A stretch of 14,763 nt of DNA from CAYJMQ01 sp964371555 (GTDB taxonomy: Bacteria; Bdellovibrionota; JACOXK01; 2-02-FULL-40-11): the NCBI GenBank assembly GCA_964371555.1, contig CAYJMQ010000048.1, forward strand, positions 1-14,763. Reading direction: 5' to 3'. A program made the translations under genes and the position numbers. This document shows positions 4,138 through 11,999 of the stretch, piece after piece. The notes below the pieces were generated by a model. The model worked only from the letters and a program-made list of their open reading frames with translations. It did not search any database and had not been told where the DNA came from. Numbering within the stretch: the first letter of the stretch is position 1; each line of letters begins with the position of its first letter.

Positions 4138-5205
4138 ATGTCAGAAATTTTTAAAATCTTTTTGAAACTCGGTCTTTTTGGTTTTGGCGGCCCCATCGCA
4201 ACAGTGGCGATGATGGAGCAGGAACTTCAGCGTAAGAGAGAGTGGCTTAGCAAAGAACGGTTTCAAAGAGCCTATACCCTTTGCAAAATCATCCCCGGCC
4301 CAATGGCAATACAGATGGCCATTTATCTGGGAACACTGCGCGCGGGGATTCTGGGCGGGTGTCTTTCGGGTTCGCTCTTTATCCTCCCCGGAACCCTGAT
4401 GGTTGGTCTGCTGACTTATATATATTTTCATGGGGGTACCTTCTCCACATTTGATTTTCTGTTCTATGGCATGAACCCCGTGGTTGTGGCCATCATTCTC
4501 GAAAGCACATTTCGCCTTGCAAAACCCAATCTGTTAGAGATCAAGTTTATCCTTCTTTCTTTTTTCAGCTTCTTCTTCATGATGAAATGGAGCAGTCATG
4601 AAATTTTTTTGATTCTTGGCGCGGGACTATTCAGTATTCTTTGGGATCATTTTTCCTCTCAATATAAAAAATTTTTCGATCTCTCCCCGCTCCTTCTTCT
4701 CCTCGCCTTGAGCCTCAAAGCCGGGGCGCTGATGTTTGGAGGGGGGTTTGCCATTATCGCGCTGCTCGAACATCAATTCGTAAATGTCTATCATTGGATG
4801 ACGCATAAAGAATTTTTGGAAGGGCTCACGATAGGACTGATAACCCCGGGTCCCGTCATGGCCAGTCTTGTGTTTTATGGATATAAGATCTCGGGATTGT
4901 CCGGCGCAATTCTTTCTCCGGCCGTGGCTTTTATCCCTTCTTTCGCCTTTGTTTTTCTGATGCTCCCCCTTTTTCAAAAAAAAGAGGACGCACCATATCT
5001 CAAATCATTCGTGGAGGGGGCAATCCCCGCGATTGTGGGAGGAATCATTGCTTTTTTGATTCCACTGGGCGGCTCAACAATCGTCGACCTTTTTACGGCT
5101 GTAACTGCCGTCGTCTCTTTTTGTCTTTTGATACGGAACATCCTCCCCTCCTGGGCATTGATTCTATTGGGAGGGGGGATTGGGATTGTCGTGAGACTAT
5201 TCTAG
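4138..5205 (+). CDS. chrA: Chromate transporter ChrA
   Basis: This 355-residue, highly hydrophobic membrane protein is built from two CHR domains. The N-terminal half has FGFGGPIA (14-21), the basic REWLSKERF (34-42) and the IIPGPMAIQMAIYLG segment (51-65). The C-terminal half repeats the pattern with MFGGGFAIIALLE (199-211), MTHKEFLEGLTIG (221-233) and LITPGPVMASLVFYGY (234-249). This duplicated FGG...PGP architecture is that of the bidomain (LCHR) chromate ion transporter family, here a little shorter than the usual 390-450 residues. Proteins of the family export chromate, some in exchange with sulfate; the true substrate here is not shown. No chrB-like regulator is adjacent. The ATG at 4138 lacks a Shine-Dalgarno and is close to a -10 box. 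The 3' end overlaps the convergent rph by 9 bp. Confidence 0.9.
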   Translation: MSEIFKIFLKLGLFGFGGPIATVAMMEQELQRKREWLSKERFQRAYTLCKIIPGPMAIQMAIYLGTLRAGILGGCLSGSLFILPGTLMVGLLTYIYFHGGTFSTFDFLFYGMNPVVVAIILESTFRLAKPNLLEIKFILLSFFSFFFMMKWSSHEIFLILGAGLFSILWDHFSSQYKKFFDLSPLLLLLALSLKAGALMFGGGFAIIALLEHQFVNVYHWMTHKEFLEGLTIGLITPGPVMASLVFYGYKISGLSGAILSPAVAFIPSFAFVFLMLPLFQKKEDAPYLKSFVEGAIPAIVGGIIAFLIPLGGSTIVDLFTAVTAVVSFCLLIRNILPSWALILLGGGIGIVVRLF

Positions 5206-5913
5206 CGGCCCGATCGCTTCTCTTTGAATGGTGATCAGGTGTTCAATCCCGCGCCAGCCAAATTCAAGCATTTCATGAAGGACTTCAGGGGAAAAAGGGG
5301 TTTTCTCCGCAGTCCCCTGAATCTCGACGAGCTGCTTTCGGCTTGTCATGACAAGATTCATATCAACTTCAGCCATCGAATCTTCTGAATAGTCGAGATC
5401 GAGCCGCAGCGCCCCCTGGACTTTTCCAAGACTGACGGCAGCAACATAATCCCTGATCGGATCCCGGGCCAAATCCCCTGCTTTTTTCATTTTTTTAAAC
5501 GCCTCCACCATTGCAACAAAGCCACCGGTCAGTGAGGCAGTTCGGGTGCCGCCATCGGCCTGAATCACATCGCAATCGATCACAATCTGGCGCTCGGGAA
5601 AGGCTTTAAGATCAACGATCGAACGAAGCGACCGGCCAATAAAACGCTGAATCTCGGAGGTTCTGCCAGAGAGTCTTTGCCGCTCGCGCTTTGTCCGGGT
5701 GCTCGTCGCACGGGGGAGCATCGAATACTCGGCGGTTACCCATCCACTCGCCGACTGTTTTAAAAAACCCGGAACATCGGGCTCAATCGTTGCTGTGCAA
5801 ATCACTTTGGTATTTCCAAACTCAACCAGCACAGAGCCCTCGGGATGGATCAGATAATCGGTTGTAATCTTAATCGGTCGGAGCTCATCGTTCCCCCGTC
5901 TATCAACACGCAT
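5197..5913 (-). CDS. rph: Ribonuclease PH
   Basis: This 238-residue protein has the standard length for the family. It starts MRVDRRGNDELRPI and carries the phosphorolytic exoribonuclease motifs: RTKRERQRLSGRTSEIQRFIGRSLR (73-97), the phosphate-binding GGTRTASLTGGF (121-132), the acidic metal pair D178 and D184 in DLDYSEDSMAEVDMN, and EIQGTAEKTPFS (197-208). RNase PH trims tRNA 3' ends with phosphate as co-substrate; two tRNAs without encoded CCA lie nearby, which is probably coincidence. The ATG lies within the 3' end of the thioesterase gene (11-bp overlap), so the two genes form one transcription unit. The 3' end overlaps convergent chrA by 9 bp, leaving no room for a terminator between them. 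Confidence 0.97.
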   Translation of the reverse strand: MRVDRRGNDELRPIKITTDYLIHPEGSVLVEFGNTKVICTATIEPDVPGFLKQSASGWVTAEYSMLPRATSTRTKRERQRLSGRTSEIQRFIGRSLRSIVDLKAFPERQIVIDCDVIQADGGTRTASLTGGFVAMVEAFKKMKKAGDLARDPIRDYVAAVSLGKVQGALRLDLDYSEDSMAEVDMNLVMTSRKQLVEIQGTAEKTPFSPEVLHEMLEFGWRGIEHLITIQREAIGPLE

Positions 5914-6382
5914 TTGTTTTTTCTCTCATCTCAAGCCGGGCGACCCTTCGTTTTTCCCCATCTTTATATCTTCTTTTTTCGACCTGAGATACCGGCTTCA
6001 CCGGGGGAACAGCGATCGGACGGCCGGCGTTATCTGTCGCAACAAATGTAAAATAGGCGCTGGAGGCATGTTTGATCTTCCCCGTAATCGGATCTTCAGC
6101 ATCGACGCGGACGCCAATCTCCATCGATGTTTTTCCAGTATAGTTCACACTCGCCTTAATCGAAACAATCTCGCCAATTTTAATCGGCGCATGAAAACCG
6201 AGGGCATCCACACAGGCGGTAACTACCGCGGTCCGGCAGTGGCGAAACCCTGAAATCGCAGCCGCGATATCCATCCACTGCATAACCCTCCCGCCAAAAA
6301 TTGTTCCAAGAGAGTTCGTATCCTGCGGCATCACGATTTCTGTCATTTCAACCTGGGATTCTGAAACGGCTTTTGCTTTCAT
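5903..6382 (-). CDS. Hotdog-fold acyl-CoA thioesterase
   Basis: This 159-residue protein of the YciA/BFIT-type acyl-CoA hydrolase family hydrolyses acyl-CoA to free acid and CoA. The signature stretch is MPQDTNSLGTIFGGRVMQWM followed by DIAAAI, with the catalytic-type D21 and N23, the GG turn at 30-31 and D38 on the hotdog helix. Further on come TACVDALGFHAPIKIGEIV and the SAYFTFVA strand. The C-terminus is basic (EKRRYKDGEKRRVARLEMRE). The ATG at 6382 is chosen because homologues begin just a few residues before the SESQVEMTEIV block. An in-frame TTG at 6394 would add four residues; neither has a Shine-Dalgarno. A promoter-like TTGACA with an AT-rich -10 lies immediately upstream, implying a near-leaderless mRNA. 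The 3' end overlaps rph by 11 bp. Confidence 0.9.
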   Translation of the reverse strand: MKAKAVSESQVEMTEIVMPQDTNSLGTIFGGRVMQWMDIAAAISGFRHCRTAVVTACVDALGFHAPIKIGEIVSIKASVNYTGKTSMEIGVRVDAEDPITGKIKHASSAYFTFVATDNAGRPIAVPPVKPVSQVEKRRYKDGEKRRVARLEMREKTNAC

Positions 6383-6394
6383 AAAAGAAAACAA

Positions 6395-6422
6395 GAATTA
6401 ACATGCCGACAAACAATGTCAA
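6395..6422 (-). promoter_or_regulatory. Putative promoter of the thioesterase-rph unit
   Basis: On the minus strand a perfect TTGACA (6417-6422) is followed after 16 bp by TAATTC (6395-6400). The predicted transcript start falls only a few bases before the ATG at 6382, leaving no space for a Shine-Dalgarno. Confidence 0.45.
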
Positions 6423-6429
6423 GCAGCAA

Positions 6430-6458
6430 GCCATTTTTCACCCAAAGGGGAAAATGGC
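6430..6458. promoter_or_regulatory. Inverted repeat in the thioesterase/lysA divergent region
   Basis: GCCATTTT (6430-6437) and AAAATGGC (6451-6458) form a perfect 8-bp inverted repeat with a 13-bp centre (TCACCCAAAGGGG). It has no T tail and sits between two outward-facing promoters, so an operator or a structural element is possible. No known regulator motif is recognised. Confidence 0.35.
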
Positions 6459-6482
6459 GCGCAGCCGCACGTCGGATGTAAT

Positions 6483-6512
6483 TTGATTTTTCGGGTTTTT
6501 TCCTGTAAAAAT
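6483..6512 (+). promoter_or_regulatory. Putative lysA promoter
   Basis: TTGATT (6483-6488) is followed by a 17-bp spacer and TAAAAA (6506-6511); read one base later it is TG-T-AAAAAT, an extended -10 shape. The predicted transcript start is about 10 nt before the ATG at 6528. The short leader leaves no space for a lysine riboswitch. Confidence 0.4.
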
Positions 6513-6527
6513 GTCAATTTCAAACTT

Positions 6528-7769
6528 ATGCATTACTTTGAGTATCAGGGGAACGCCCTTTTTTGCGAAGCTGTCCCGCTTGCAAACATTGCCGAGAAAG
6601 TGGGAACCCCGGCTTACATTTATAGCGCCAAAACAATTCACAGACACTTTCATGCGTTTAAAGATGCCATTGCAGAGCACGATCATCTGATTTGCTATTC
6701 CGTAAAAGCCAATTCAAATCTCTCTATTCTTAAGCATCTGGCAGAATGCGGCTCTGGATTCGATATCGTTTCGGGCGGTGAGCTTTTCCGCGTCATGAAA
6801 GCTCACGGCGATCCTCAAAAAGTGGTTTTTTCCGGGGTCGGAAAAACAGAAGAAGAAATAAGCTGCGCGCTCGGGAATAAAATTCTCAGTTTCAATGTCG
6901 AATCCGAACAAGAGCTTTCGGTGATTCAAAGAATCGCCCGGGAGCGATCCGTCCACGCCCCTGTTTCATTGAGGGTCAATCCCAATATCGATCCAAAAAC
7001 ACACCCCTATATTTCCACGGGGCTTAAAGAAAATAAATTCGGAATTCCCATTGAAAAAGCGTCGGAAATTTACCGGAGGCACGATAGCTTTTCGCATATC
7101 GATTTTGTGGGGATCGACTGCCACATCGGCTCCCAAATGCTTTCGCTCAAACCCATTTTGGAGACGCTCAAAGAACTTAAAAAAATGATTTTAAGTCTTA
7201 AGGCCTCCGGAGTCACGATCCGTCATCTCAATCTCGGTGGAGGACTGGGAATTCGTTATAGCCTCGAAGCCCCCCCATCGCCGCAGGAATATATCGCAGA
7301 GATTCTGAAAGAAACGAAAGATCTGGGTGTAAAACTTCTGTTTGAGCCGGGGCGGACGATCGTTGGAAACGCAGGAATTCTTCTGACCAAAGTTCTCTAC
7401 ACGAAGAAAACATCTGATAAACATTTTGTCATCGTCGATGCGGCGATGAACGACCTGATCCGCCCGGCGCTCTACAATGCCTACCAGGATATCTGGCCTG
7501 TTGAGAAAAAGGGAGACGCGACGGGTCAGGTTGATATCGTGGGACCTGTGTGCGAGTCGGGTGATTTTCTTGCGAAAGATCGTCCGCTCCCATCCGTAAC
7601 ACCGGGGGATCTCCTTGCCATCATGAGCAGCGGGGCTTATGGGTTCTCCATGTCATCTAATTACAATTCGCGAAAACGGGCTGTTGAAATCCTCGTTGAT
7701 CAGGCATCGTATAAAATCTGCAGACGGCGTGAAACAGACGAAGATCTGATTTCAGGAGAAGAGTTATGA
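6528..7769 (+). CDS. lysA: Diaminopimelate decarboxylase
   Basis: This 413-residue PLP enzyme of the alanine-racemase-like fold converts meso-diaminopimelate to lysine, the last step of the pathway. The PLP lysine is K60 in CYSVKANSN. Other motifs are HIGSQ (199-203), the phosphate-binding GGGLG (237-241), EPGR (273-276), the cross-subunit active-site CESGD (342-346), and GAYG (369-372). The start at 6528 is chosen because homologues begin near HYFEYQGNALFCEAV; the longer in-frame TTG start at 6483 lies in the promoter region. There is no Shine-Dalgarno. The 3' end overlaps lysC as ATGA, so the last and first enzymes of lysine synthesis are made from one mRNA. No other lysine or dap genes are in the window. 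Confidence 0.96.
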   Translation: MHYFEYQGNALFCEAVPLANIAEKVGTPAYIYSAKTIHRHFHAFKDAIAEHDHLICYSVKANSNLSILKHLAECGSGFDIVSGGELFRVMKAHGDPQKVVFSGVGKTEEEISCALGNKILSFNVESEQELSVIQRIARERSVHAPVSLRVNPNIDPKTHPYISTGLKENKFGIPIEKASEIYRRHDSFSHIDFVGIDCHIGSQMLSLKPILETLKELKKMILSLKASGVTIRHLNLGGGLGIRYSLEAPPSPQEYIAEILKETKDLGVKLLFEPGRTIVGNAGILLTKVLYTKKTSDKHFVIVDAAMNDLIRPALYNAYQDIWPVEKKGDATGQVDIVGPVCESGDFLAKDRPLPSVTPGDLLAIMSSGAYGFSMSSNYNSRKRAVEILVDQASYKICRRRETDEDLISGEEL

Positions 7770-9100
7770 TTGTCATGAAATTTGGCGGAACGTCCGTTGG
7801 CTCCGCATCCCAAATCCGCAAAGTGTCAGAGATCATCCATGCCCATCTTCACCGGAACCCTCTCATCGTTATATCCGCTTTATCCGGAGTCACAAATCAC
7901 CTCGTAAAATTGACTGAACATGTTTTTGAGCCCGAACCGATCGATCTTACAGAACTAAAATGGCGGCACCGTTCGGTTATTGAAGGGCTTGGACTCTGTT
8001 CAAATTTACTTGACGATGAATTTAAGGAGCTCGAATCCCTTCTTCTTGGGGCTTCTCTCCTTCAGGAATGCAGCGACCGGATCAAAGACCGTATTCTTTC
8101 TTTTGGCGAATGCGCTTCCTCAAAAATTGTTGCCCGGTATTTATCTGTGAATTTCAAAGGGACGCTTCCAAAAGAAGTCATCCATGTTTGCTCTTATGAT
8201 CTGGGGCTCATCACAGACTCTGCTTTTGGAGGGGCAAATCCAATTCCCGAAGCCGCGGAGCTGATTCGAAAGAAAGTTTCGTGTTTTTCTGAAAAATTAA
8301 TTGTAACAACAGGCTACATCGGTAAAGATCTTTTGGGAAATATTACAACGCTCGGAAGAAACGGAAGCGACTACTCCGCATCCATTTTTGGAGCCGCGCT
8401 GGGAACCGAGGAAATTCAGATATGGACAGATGTGGATGGCATCCTGACCGCTGATCCCAACTTTGTCGATGACACGAAGCCTGTCAACGAAATCAGCTTT
8501 GAGGAAGCGGCCGAGCTGGCCTATTACGGCGCAAAAGTAATTCATCCGGCAACGATACAACCGGCCATGAAAAAAAATATTCCAGTCCGCATATTAAATA
8601 CAAACCAACCCCAAAGTCAGGGAACAACCATTCACAGCAGGCGACGACACGAGGAGGGTTCTGTAAAATCGATCGCCCATTTTACGGGGATCACCATCAT
8701 CAATATCATGTCGACCCGCATGCTCGCGCATCATGGATTTCTGGCGAAGATTTTTGACCTCTTCGCAAAACACAAAATTATTGTCGATATGATCTCAACA
8801 TCCGAAGTTACCGTTTCTGTGACCACGAAAGACGGGCAAAATTTATCCCCGCTTCTTTCGGACCTTCAGACGATTGCCGATGTTGCCATTGAAACAGGAC
8901 TTTCGGGAATCAGCGTTGTCGGTGAGGGGGTACGCGATGATTTTCAAGTTACAGATCGTGTTTTTTCAAAACTTCGCCAATATCAAATCCCGGTTCGCAT
9001 GATTTCGATGGGGGCATCCAAGATTAACTTAAGTTTCATCATTGACTCGAACGTGTCTCGTCAGACGATTCAACTTCTTCACAAAGAATTCTTCTCATAA
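7766..9100 (+). CDS. lysC: Aspartate kinase (lysine-pathway type, monofunctional)
   Basis: This 444-residue protein phosphorylates aspartate, the first step toward lysine, threonine and methionine. The amino-acid kinase domain shows MKFGGTSVG (4-12), ISALSGVTN (36-44), SFGE (112-115), TTLGRNGSDYSA (194-205) and YYGAKVIHPAT (253-263). From about residue 300 come two ACT-type regulatory modules (TGITIINIMSTRML, and VDMISTSEVTVSVTT with a later partner ending the chain). Length and layout match E. coli LysC (AK III) rather than the shorter alpha/beta type or the homoserine-dehydrogenase fusions. Pairing with lysA suggests lysine feedback control. The ATG overlaps the lysA stop as ATGA and has its own AGGAG 7 nt upstream, unlike the first genes of other units here. 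Confidence 0.95.
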   Translation: MIVMKFGGTSVGSASQIRKVSEIIHAHLHRNPLIVISALSGVTNHLVKLTEHVFEPEPIDLTELKWRHRSVIEGLGLCSNLLDDEFKELESLLLGASLLQECSDRIKDRILSFGECASSKIVARYLSVNFKGTLPKEVIHVCSYDLGLITDSAFGGANPIPEAAELIRKKVSCFSEKLIVTTGYIGKDLLGNITTLGRNGSDYSASIFGAALGTEEIQIWTDVDGILTADPNFVDDTKPVNEISFEEAAELAYYGAKVIHPATIQPAMKKNIPVRILNTNQPQSQGTTIHSRRRHEEGSVKSIAHFTGITIINIMSTRMLAHHGFLAKIFDLFAKHKIIVDMISTSEVTVSVTTKDGQNLSPLLSDLQTIADVAIETGLSGISVVGEGVRDDFQVTDRVFSKLRQYQIPVRMISMGASKINLSFIIDSNVSRQTIQLLHKEFFS

Positions 9101-9134
9101 CCTATGCCTGCCGTAAGGCGAGTATAAAATCCTG

Positions 9135-9163
9135 TTGACTAAACAAAAATCTTACCTAAGTAT
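9135..9163 (+). promoter_or_regulatory. Putative pgi promoter
   Basis: TTGACT (9135-9140) is followed after 16-17 bp by the TAAGTAT run (9157-9163) in the 72-bp lysC-pgi intergenic region. The -10 ends about 10 bp before the pgi ATG, so the leader would be only a few bases. A small GCCT/AGGC inverted repeat just after lysC (about 9106-9119) is too weak to call a terminator. Confidence 0.4.
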
Positions 9164-9172
9164 AGGCCAGAG

Positions 9173-10438
9173 ATGAAACCCCTGATTCAATTTGACTATA
9201 CGCATCTCACCCATAAATTTTCTGAAACACAGCTCCATTCACTCATCAAAAAAAAAGAAGCTGTCCGACGCGATTTAAAACATAAAAAAGAAGGGGGGGA
9301 AATTGGCTTTGTCGATCTTCCCTTCCAAAACAAGCAAAATGAATTGTCCCTTATTTTAAATTTGGCCAAACAGATTCAAAGATCTCAAGACACATTGCTG
9401 ATCATAGGAATCGGTGGGTCTGTTCTTGGAGCCAAAGCCGCAATTTCCGTCCTGGCAAAAAATAAAAGACCAAAAATCGTTTTTGTGGAAAATCCGAATC
9501 CGGATTCGCTCAATCGCTTATTTCAGGAAATCGATCTCAAAAAGACAACGATCAATGTCATTTCAAAATCAGGATCAACATTGGAAACACTGAGCCTTTT
9601 TTTCATCTTTTACGAAAGAATGAAAAAAGTGTTCTCTGCCAAAGAACTGAAGAAAAGAATCATCGTCACCTCCGAGACCAAAGATAATCCACTCACGACA
9701 CTTGCAAAACAGCTTGAATGGCAGTGTCTTTCGATTCCTTTAAATGTTTCCGGAAGATTTTCCGTGCTCTCTCCGGTCGGACTTTTTCCGATGGCTGTGG
9801 CGGGTCTTTCCATTACAAAACTTCTTGCGGGTGCGCGGTGGATGCACAATGAGCAGCGCGAATCATATCTGTATGGAACGCTCGCTTATGGGGCGCACCA
9901 GCTTCTTAAAAAATCGATCACCGTCATTTTTCCTTATGATGAACGACTCAGCCTTTTCGGCGAATGGTTCTGTCAGATCTGGGCAGAGAGCCTTGCAAAA
10001 TCGGAACTCTCAGGCCCCACACCGATGAAGGCAATTGGCGCGCTCGATCAACATTCGCTCCTGCAGCTTTTCCTCGAGGGACCGGGCAACAAATGGTATA
10101 CGACGATTGGCATCGAACAGTTTGACACAGATATCAAAATCCCAAAAATATCTCTTATAAAAAATTTTCCCTATCTTCAAAACACCTCTCTCTCAGAGAT
10201 TTTAAAGGCGGAAAAAACGGCAACGGAAAAATCGCTCATCGAATATCATAATCCCCTTTGCAGACTCACACTCCCCTCTCTTTCCGAGGAAACACTGGGC
10301 GCCCTCTTCTTCCATTTCGAACTTGCAACGACTGCGGCCGGTTATCTTTATCAAATCAATCCCTTTAACCAGCCCGCCGTCGATCACGGCAAGGAATGGA
10401 CAAAAAAACTTCTCAATAAAAAGATATTGGCATCGTAA
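9173..10438 (+). CDS. pgi: Glucose-6-phosphate isomerase
   Basis: This 421-residue cytoplasmic enzyme interconverts glucose-6-phosphate and fructose-6-phosphate. It has the two SIS-type sugar-phosphate segments: GIGGSVLGA (79-87) and SKSGSTLET (131-139), the latter binding the phosphate. GRFSVLSPVG (194-203) and the family signature GPTPMKAIGALDQHSLLQLF (281-300) follow. The predicted catalytic residues are E272 (AESLAK), H294 (DQHS) and K407 (HGKEW). It is much shorter than E. coli Pgi (about 549) and close to the compact bacterial forms of about 420-450. It has no Shine-Dalgarno and a -10-like box close to the ATG. Only 35 bp separate its stop from the symporter gene, so the two are probably co-transcribed. 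Confidence 0.95.
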   Translation: MKPLIQFDYTHLTHKFSETQLHSLIKKKEAVRRDLKHKKEGGEIGFVDLPFQNKQNELSLILNLAKQIQRSQDTLLIIGIGGSVLGAKAAISVLAKNKRPKIVFVENPNPDSLNRLFQEIDLKKTTINVISKSGSTLETLSLFFIFYERMKKVFSAKELKKRIIVTSETKDNPLTTLAKQLEWQCLSIPLNVSGRFSVLSPVGLFPMAVAGLSITKLLAGARWMHNEQRESYLYGTLAYGAHQLLKKSITVIFPYDERLSLFGEWFCQIWAESLAKSELSGPTPMKAIGALDQHSLLQLFLEGPGNKWYTTIGIEQFDTDIKIPKISLIKNFPYLQNTSLSEILKAEKTATEKSLIEYHNPLCRLTLPSLSEETLGALFFHFELATTAAGYLYQINPFNQPAVDHGKEWTKKLLNKKILAS

Positions 10439-10473
10439 TCAGCTATAACGTAATACTGGCGAAAGGAGGTTGC

Positions 10474-11853
10474 GTGATAACTCTCTCTTCAATTGATATA
10501 GCGATTCTGATTTTGTACTTTGCCGCCGTTCTTTGGATCGGCTATGTCGTCTCCAAACAAAAAGGAAAGGCGGAGTCGTTTCTTCTTATGGGAAGGCGCC
10601 TCACTCTCCCCCTCTTTGTCGGCTCTCTCATCAGCACCTGGTATGGCGGAATCATCGGAGTCGGTGAAATTTCTTATTCCTCCGGCCTCTATAACTGGGT
10701 CACGCAAGGATTCTTCTGGTATCTCGCCTACATCGTTTTTGCGCTCTTTTTGGCCGCCAGGTTGCGAGAATCCAATCAATACACGCTCCCTGATCAACTT
10801 GAAATTTTTTATGGAAAAACAGCGAGAAAAATTGGACTGGTTCTTAATTTTTTAAATGTCATCCCTGTGGCCTACGTTCTCTCTCTGGGTATTCTGCTCC
10901 AAGTCCTCTTTGGCTGGCCTCTTCCAATCTGCATCCTTATCGGCGGACTCTTTTCCATGTTCTATACAATTCTTGGCGGATTCACTGCCGATGTTTACAC
11001 CGATATGATGCAATTTGTTTTTATGTGTATCGGCGTTGCGCTCATCATTCCCTTTTCATTTTTCAAATTGGGAGGATGGCAATACCTCACCACACAGACC
11101 CCGGCTTCTCATTTCAGTCTGACAGGAGGGGAACCCCTCTCCCAAATTCTGATCTGGGGATTTATTGCGGCCACAACACTTGTCGATCCAAACTTTTATC
11201 AGCGATGCTACGCGGCAGAGAAACCTGCCGTTGCCAGAAAAGGGATTTTATTATCGGTCCTCTTTTGGATGATGTTTGATCTCTGCACGACATTTGCCGG
11301 CATATACGCTCGCGCCACCTTTCCCAACATCGACCCCAAACATGCCTATTTTTATCTGGCCAATGCGGTCTTCCCCCCCGTCTTCAAGGGTATTTTTATC
11401 ACCGGCATGATCGCAACAGTCATGTCAACGGTCGATTCTTATCTTTTCGTCGGCGGCACAACCATTGGACGGGATCTCTATCAGAAAATTTTAAATCCCG
11501 CGGCTTCAGAGAGAAGAGTCATCTTTATGACACGAATGGGGATTCTTTTTTCAGGTTGCCTCGCCATTTTCCTCGCGTTTTATCTGGACTCGATAAAAAC
11601 CATTTGGAAACTCTTTGGCTCCATCACCGCTTCAGCTCTGCTTGTCCCCCTCATGATTGGATTTTGGTACCGCGGGAAAAAAGAGCATCGAGCCGGTGTG
11701 GCCAGCATGCTTGGCGGCTTGACGCTGGCTGGTTTCTTTTACATTGGGGATAAATTCCTTCATTTACCCTGGTGTGAAACAATGGAACCCCTCTATCCCG
11801 GAATGGCAGCATCACTCATTTTGTTCATTCTTTTCAATAGGAGGACAACATGA
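10474..11853 (+). CDS. Sodium:solute symporter family (SSS/SLC5) transporter
   Basis: This 459-residue inner-membrane protein has about 13 hydrophobic helices. The N-terminus is outside the core (SSIDIAILILYFAAVLWIGY). The SSS-typical motifs follow: ESFLLMGRRL (34-43), STWYGGIIGVGE in the first unwound helix region, ILGGFTADVYTDMMQ, DPNFYQRCYAA in the middle, and ATVMSTVDSYLFVGGTTIGR where the sodium-site Ser/Thr residues of LeuT-fold symporters lie. The family couples sodium entry to uptake of sugars, amino acids, carboxylates or vitamins, and the substrate cannot be fixed from sequence alone. The GTG start at 10474 is supported by a near-perfect AAAGGAGGT 3-4 nt upstream. It follows pgi by 35 bp and overlaps a 32-residue membrane microprotein gene by ATGA. 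Confidence 0.93.
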   Translation: MITLSSIDIAILILYFAAVLWIGYVVSKQKGKAESFLLMGRRLTLPLFVGSLISTWYGGIIGVGEISYSSGLYNWVTQGFFWYLAYIVFALFLAARLRESNQYTLPDQLEIFYGKTARKIGLVLNFLNVIPVAYVLSLGILLQVLFGWPLPICILIGGLFSMFYTILGGFTADVYTDMMQFVFMCIGVALIIPFSFFKLGGWQYLTTQTPASHFSLTGGEPLSQILIWGFIAATTLVDPNFYQRCYAAEKPAVARKGILLSVLFWMMFDLCTTFAGIYARATFPNIDPKHAYFYLANAVFPPVFKGIFITGMIATVMSTVDSYLFVGGTTIGRDLYQKILNPAASERRVIFMTRMGILFSGCLAIFLAFYLDSIKTIWKLFGSITASALLVPLMIGFWYRGKKEHRAGVASMLGGLTLAGFFYIGDKFLHLPWCETMEPLYPGMAASLILFILFNRRTT

Positions 11854-11948
11854 TCGAATGGGGATATTTATTAATTCTTAATGCCGGCCTCCTCATCGTC
11901 TCAACTCTCGCTGTGGTTTATTATTTTTTTCGGGATTTTAGGGACTAG
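11850..11948 (+). CDS. 32-residue single-pass membrane microprotein, probable symporter accessory protein
   Basis: A 33-codon ORF starts in the ATGA overlap with the symporter stop and has a strong AGGAGG (11839-11844) 5 nt upstream. The product reads MIEWGYLLILNAGLLIVSTL then a short AVVYYFFRDFRD tail. It is one hydrophobic helix of about 22 residues with an acidic N-terminal end and a charged C-terminal end. Perfect Shine-Dalgarno spacing, stop/start coupling and a helix-length ORF argue that it is translated in step with the symporter. Small one-helix accessory proteins encoded next to SSS symporters are known in other bacteria, and this fits that pattern. A role in stability or assembly of the transporter is inferred. 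It is below the length limit of many gene finders. Confidence 0.75.
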   Translation: MIEWGYLLILNAGLLIVSTLAVVYYFFRDFRD

Positions 11949-11979
11949 ACAATCCTTAGCTTTTTAGAAAAATTTCCGA

Positions 11980-11992
11980 TATAAGATATAAA
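11980..11992 (+). promoter_or_regulatory. Putative -10 region for the AsmA-like gene
   Basis: Two overlapping -10-like boxes, TATAAG (11980-11985) and TATAAA (11987-11992), lie in the 51-bp gap after the microprotein gene, 8-15 bp before the ATG. No strong -35 is seen (TTAGCT at 11956-11961 is a poor match at 18 bp). No Shine-Dalgarno precedes the start. Read-through from the symporter gene is also possible. Confidence 0.35.
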
Positions 11993-11999
11993 TAGATAG

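Noticed and set aside
6483..6527. Upstream TTG start of lysA adding 15 residues
   Set aside because: It overlaps the promoter-like sequence, the added residues do not resemble the family N-terminus, and the ATG at 6528 matches it.
6438..6530. Lysine riboswitch or other leader RNA before lysA
   Set aside because: The putative promoter is about 15-45 bp from the ATG, so no space remains for an aptamer, and no T-rich terminator is seen.
9101..9134. Rho-independent terminator after lysC
   Set aside because: The only stem is 4 bp (GCCT/AGGC) and is not followed by a T tract.
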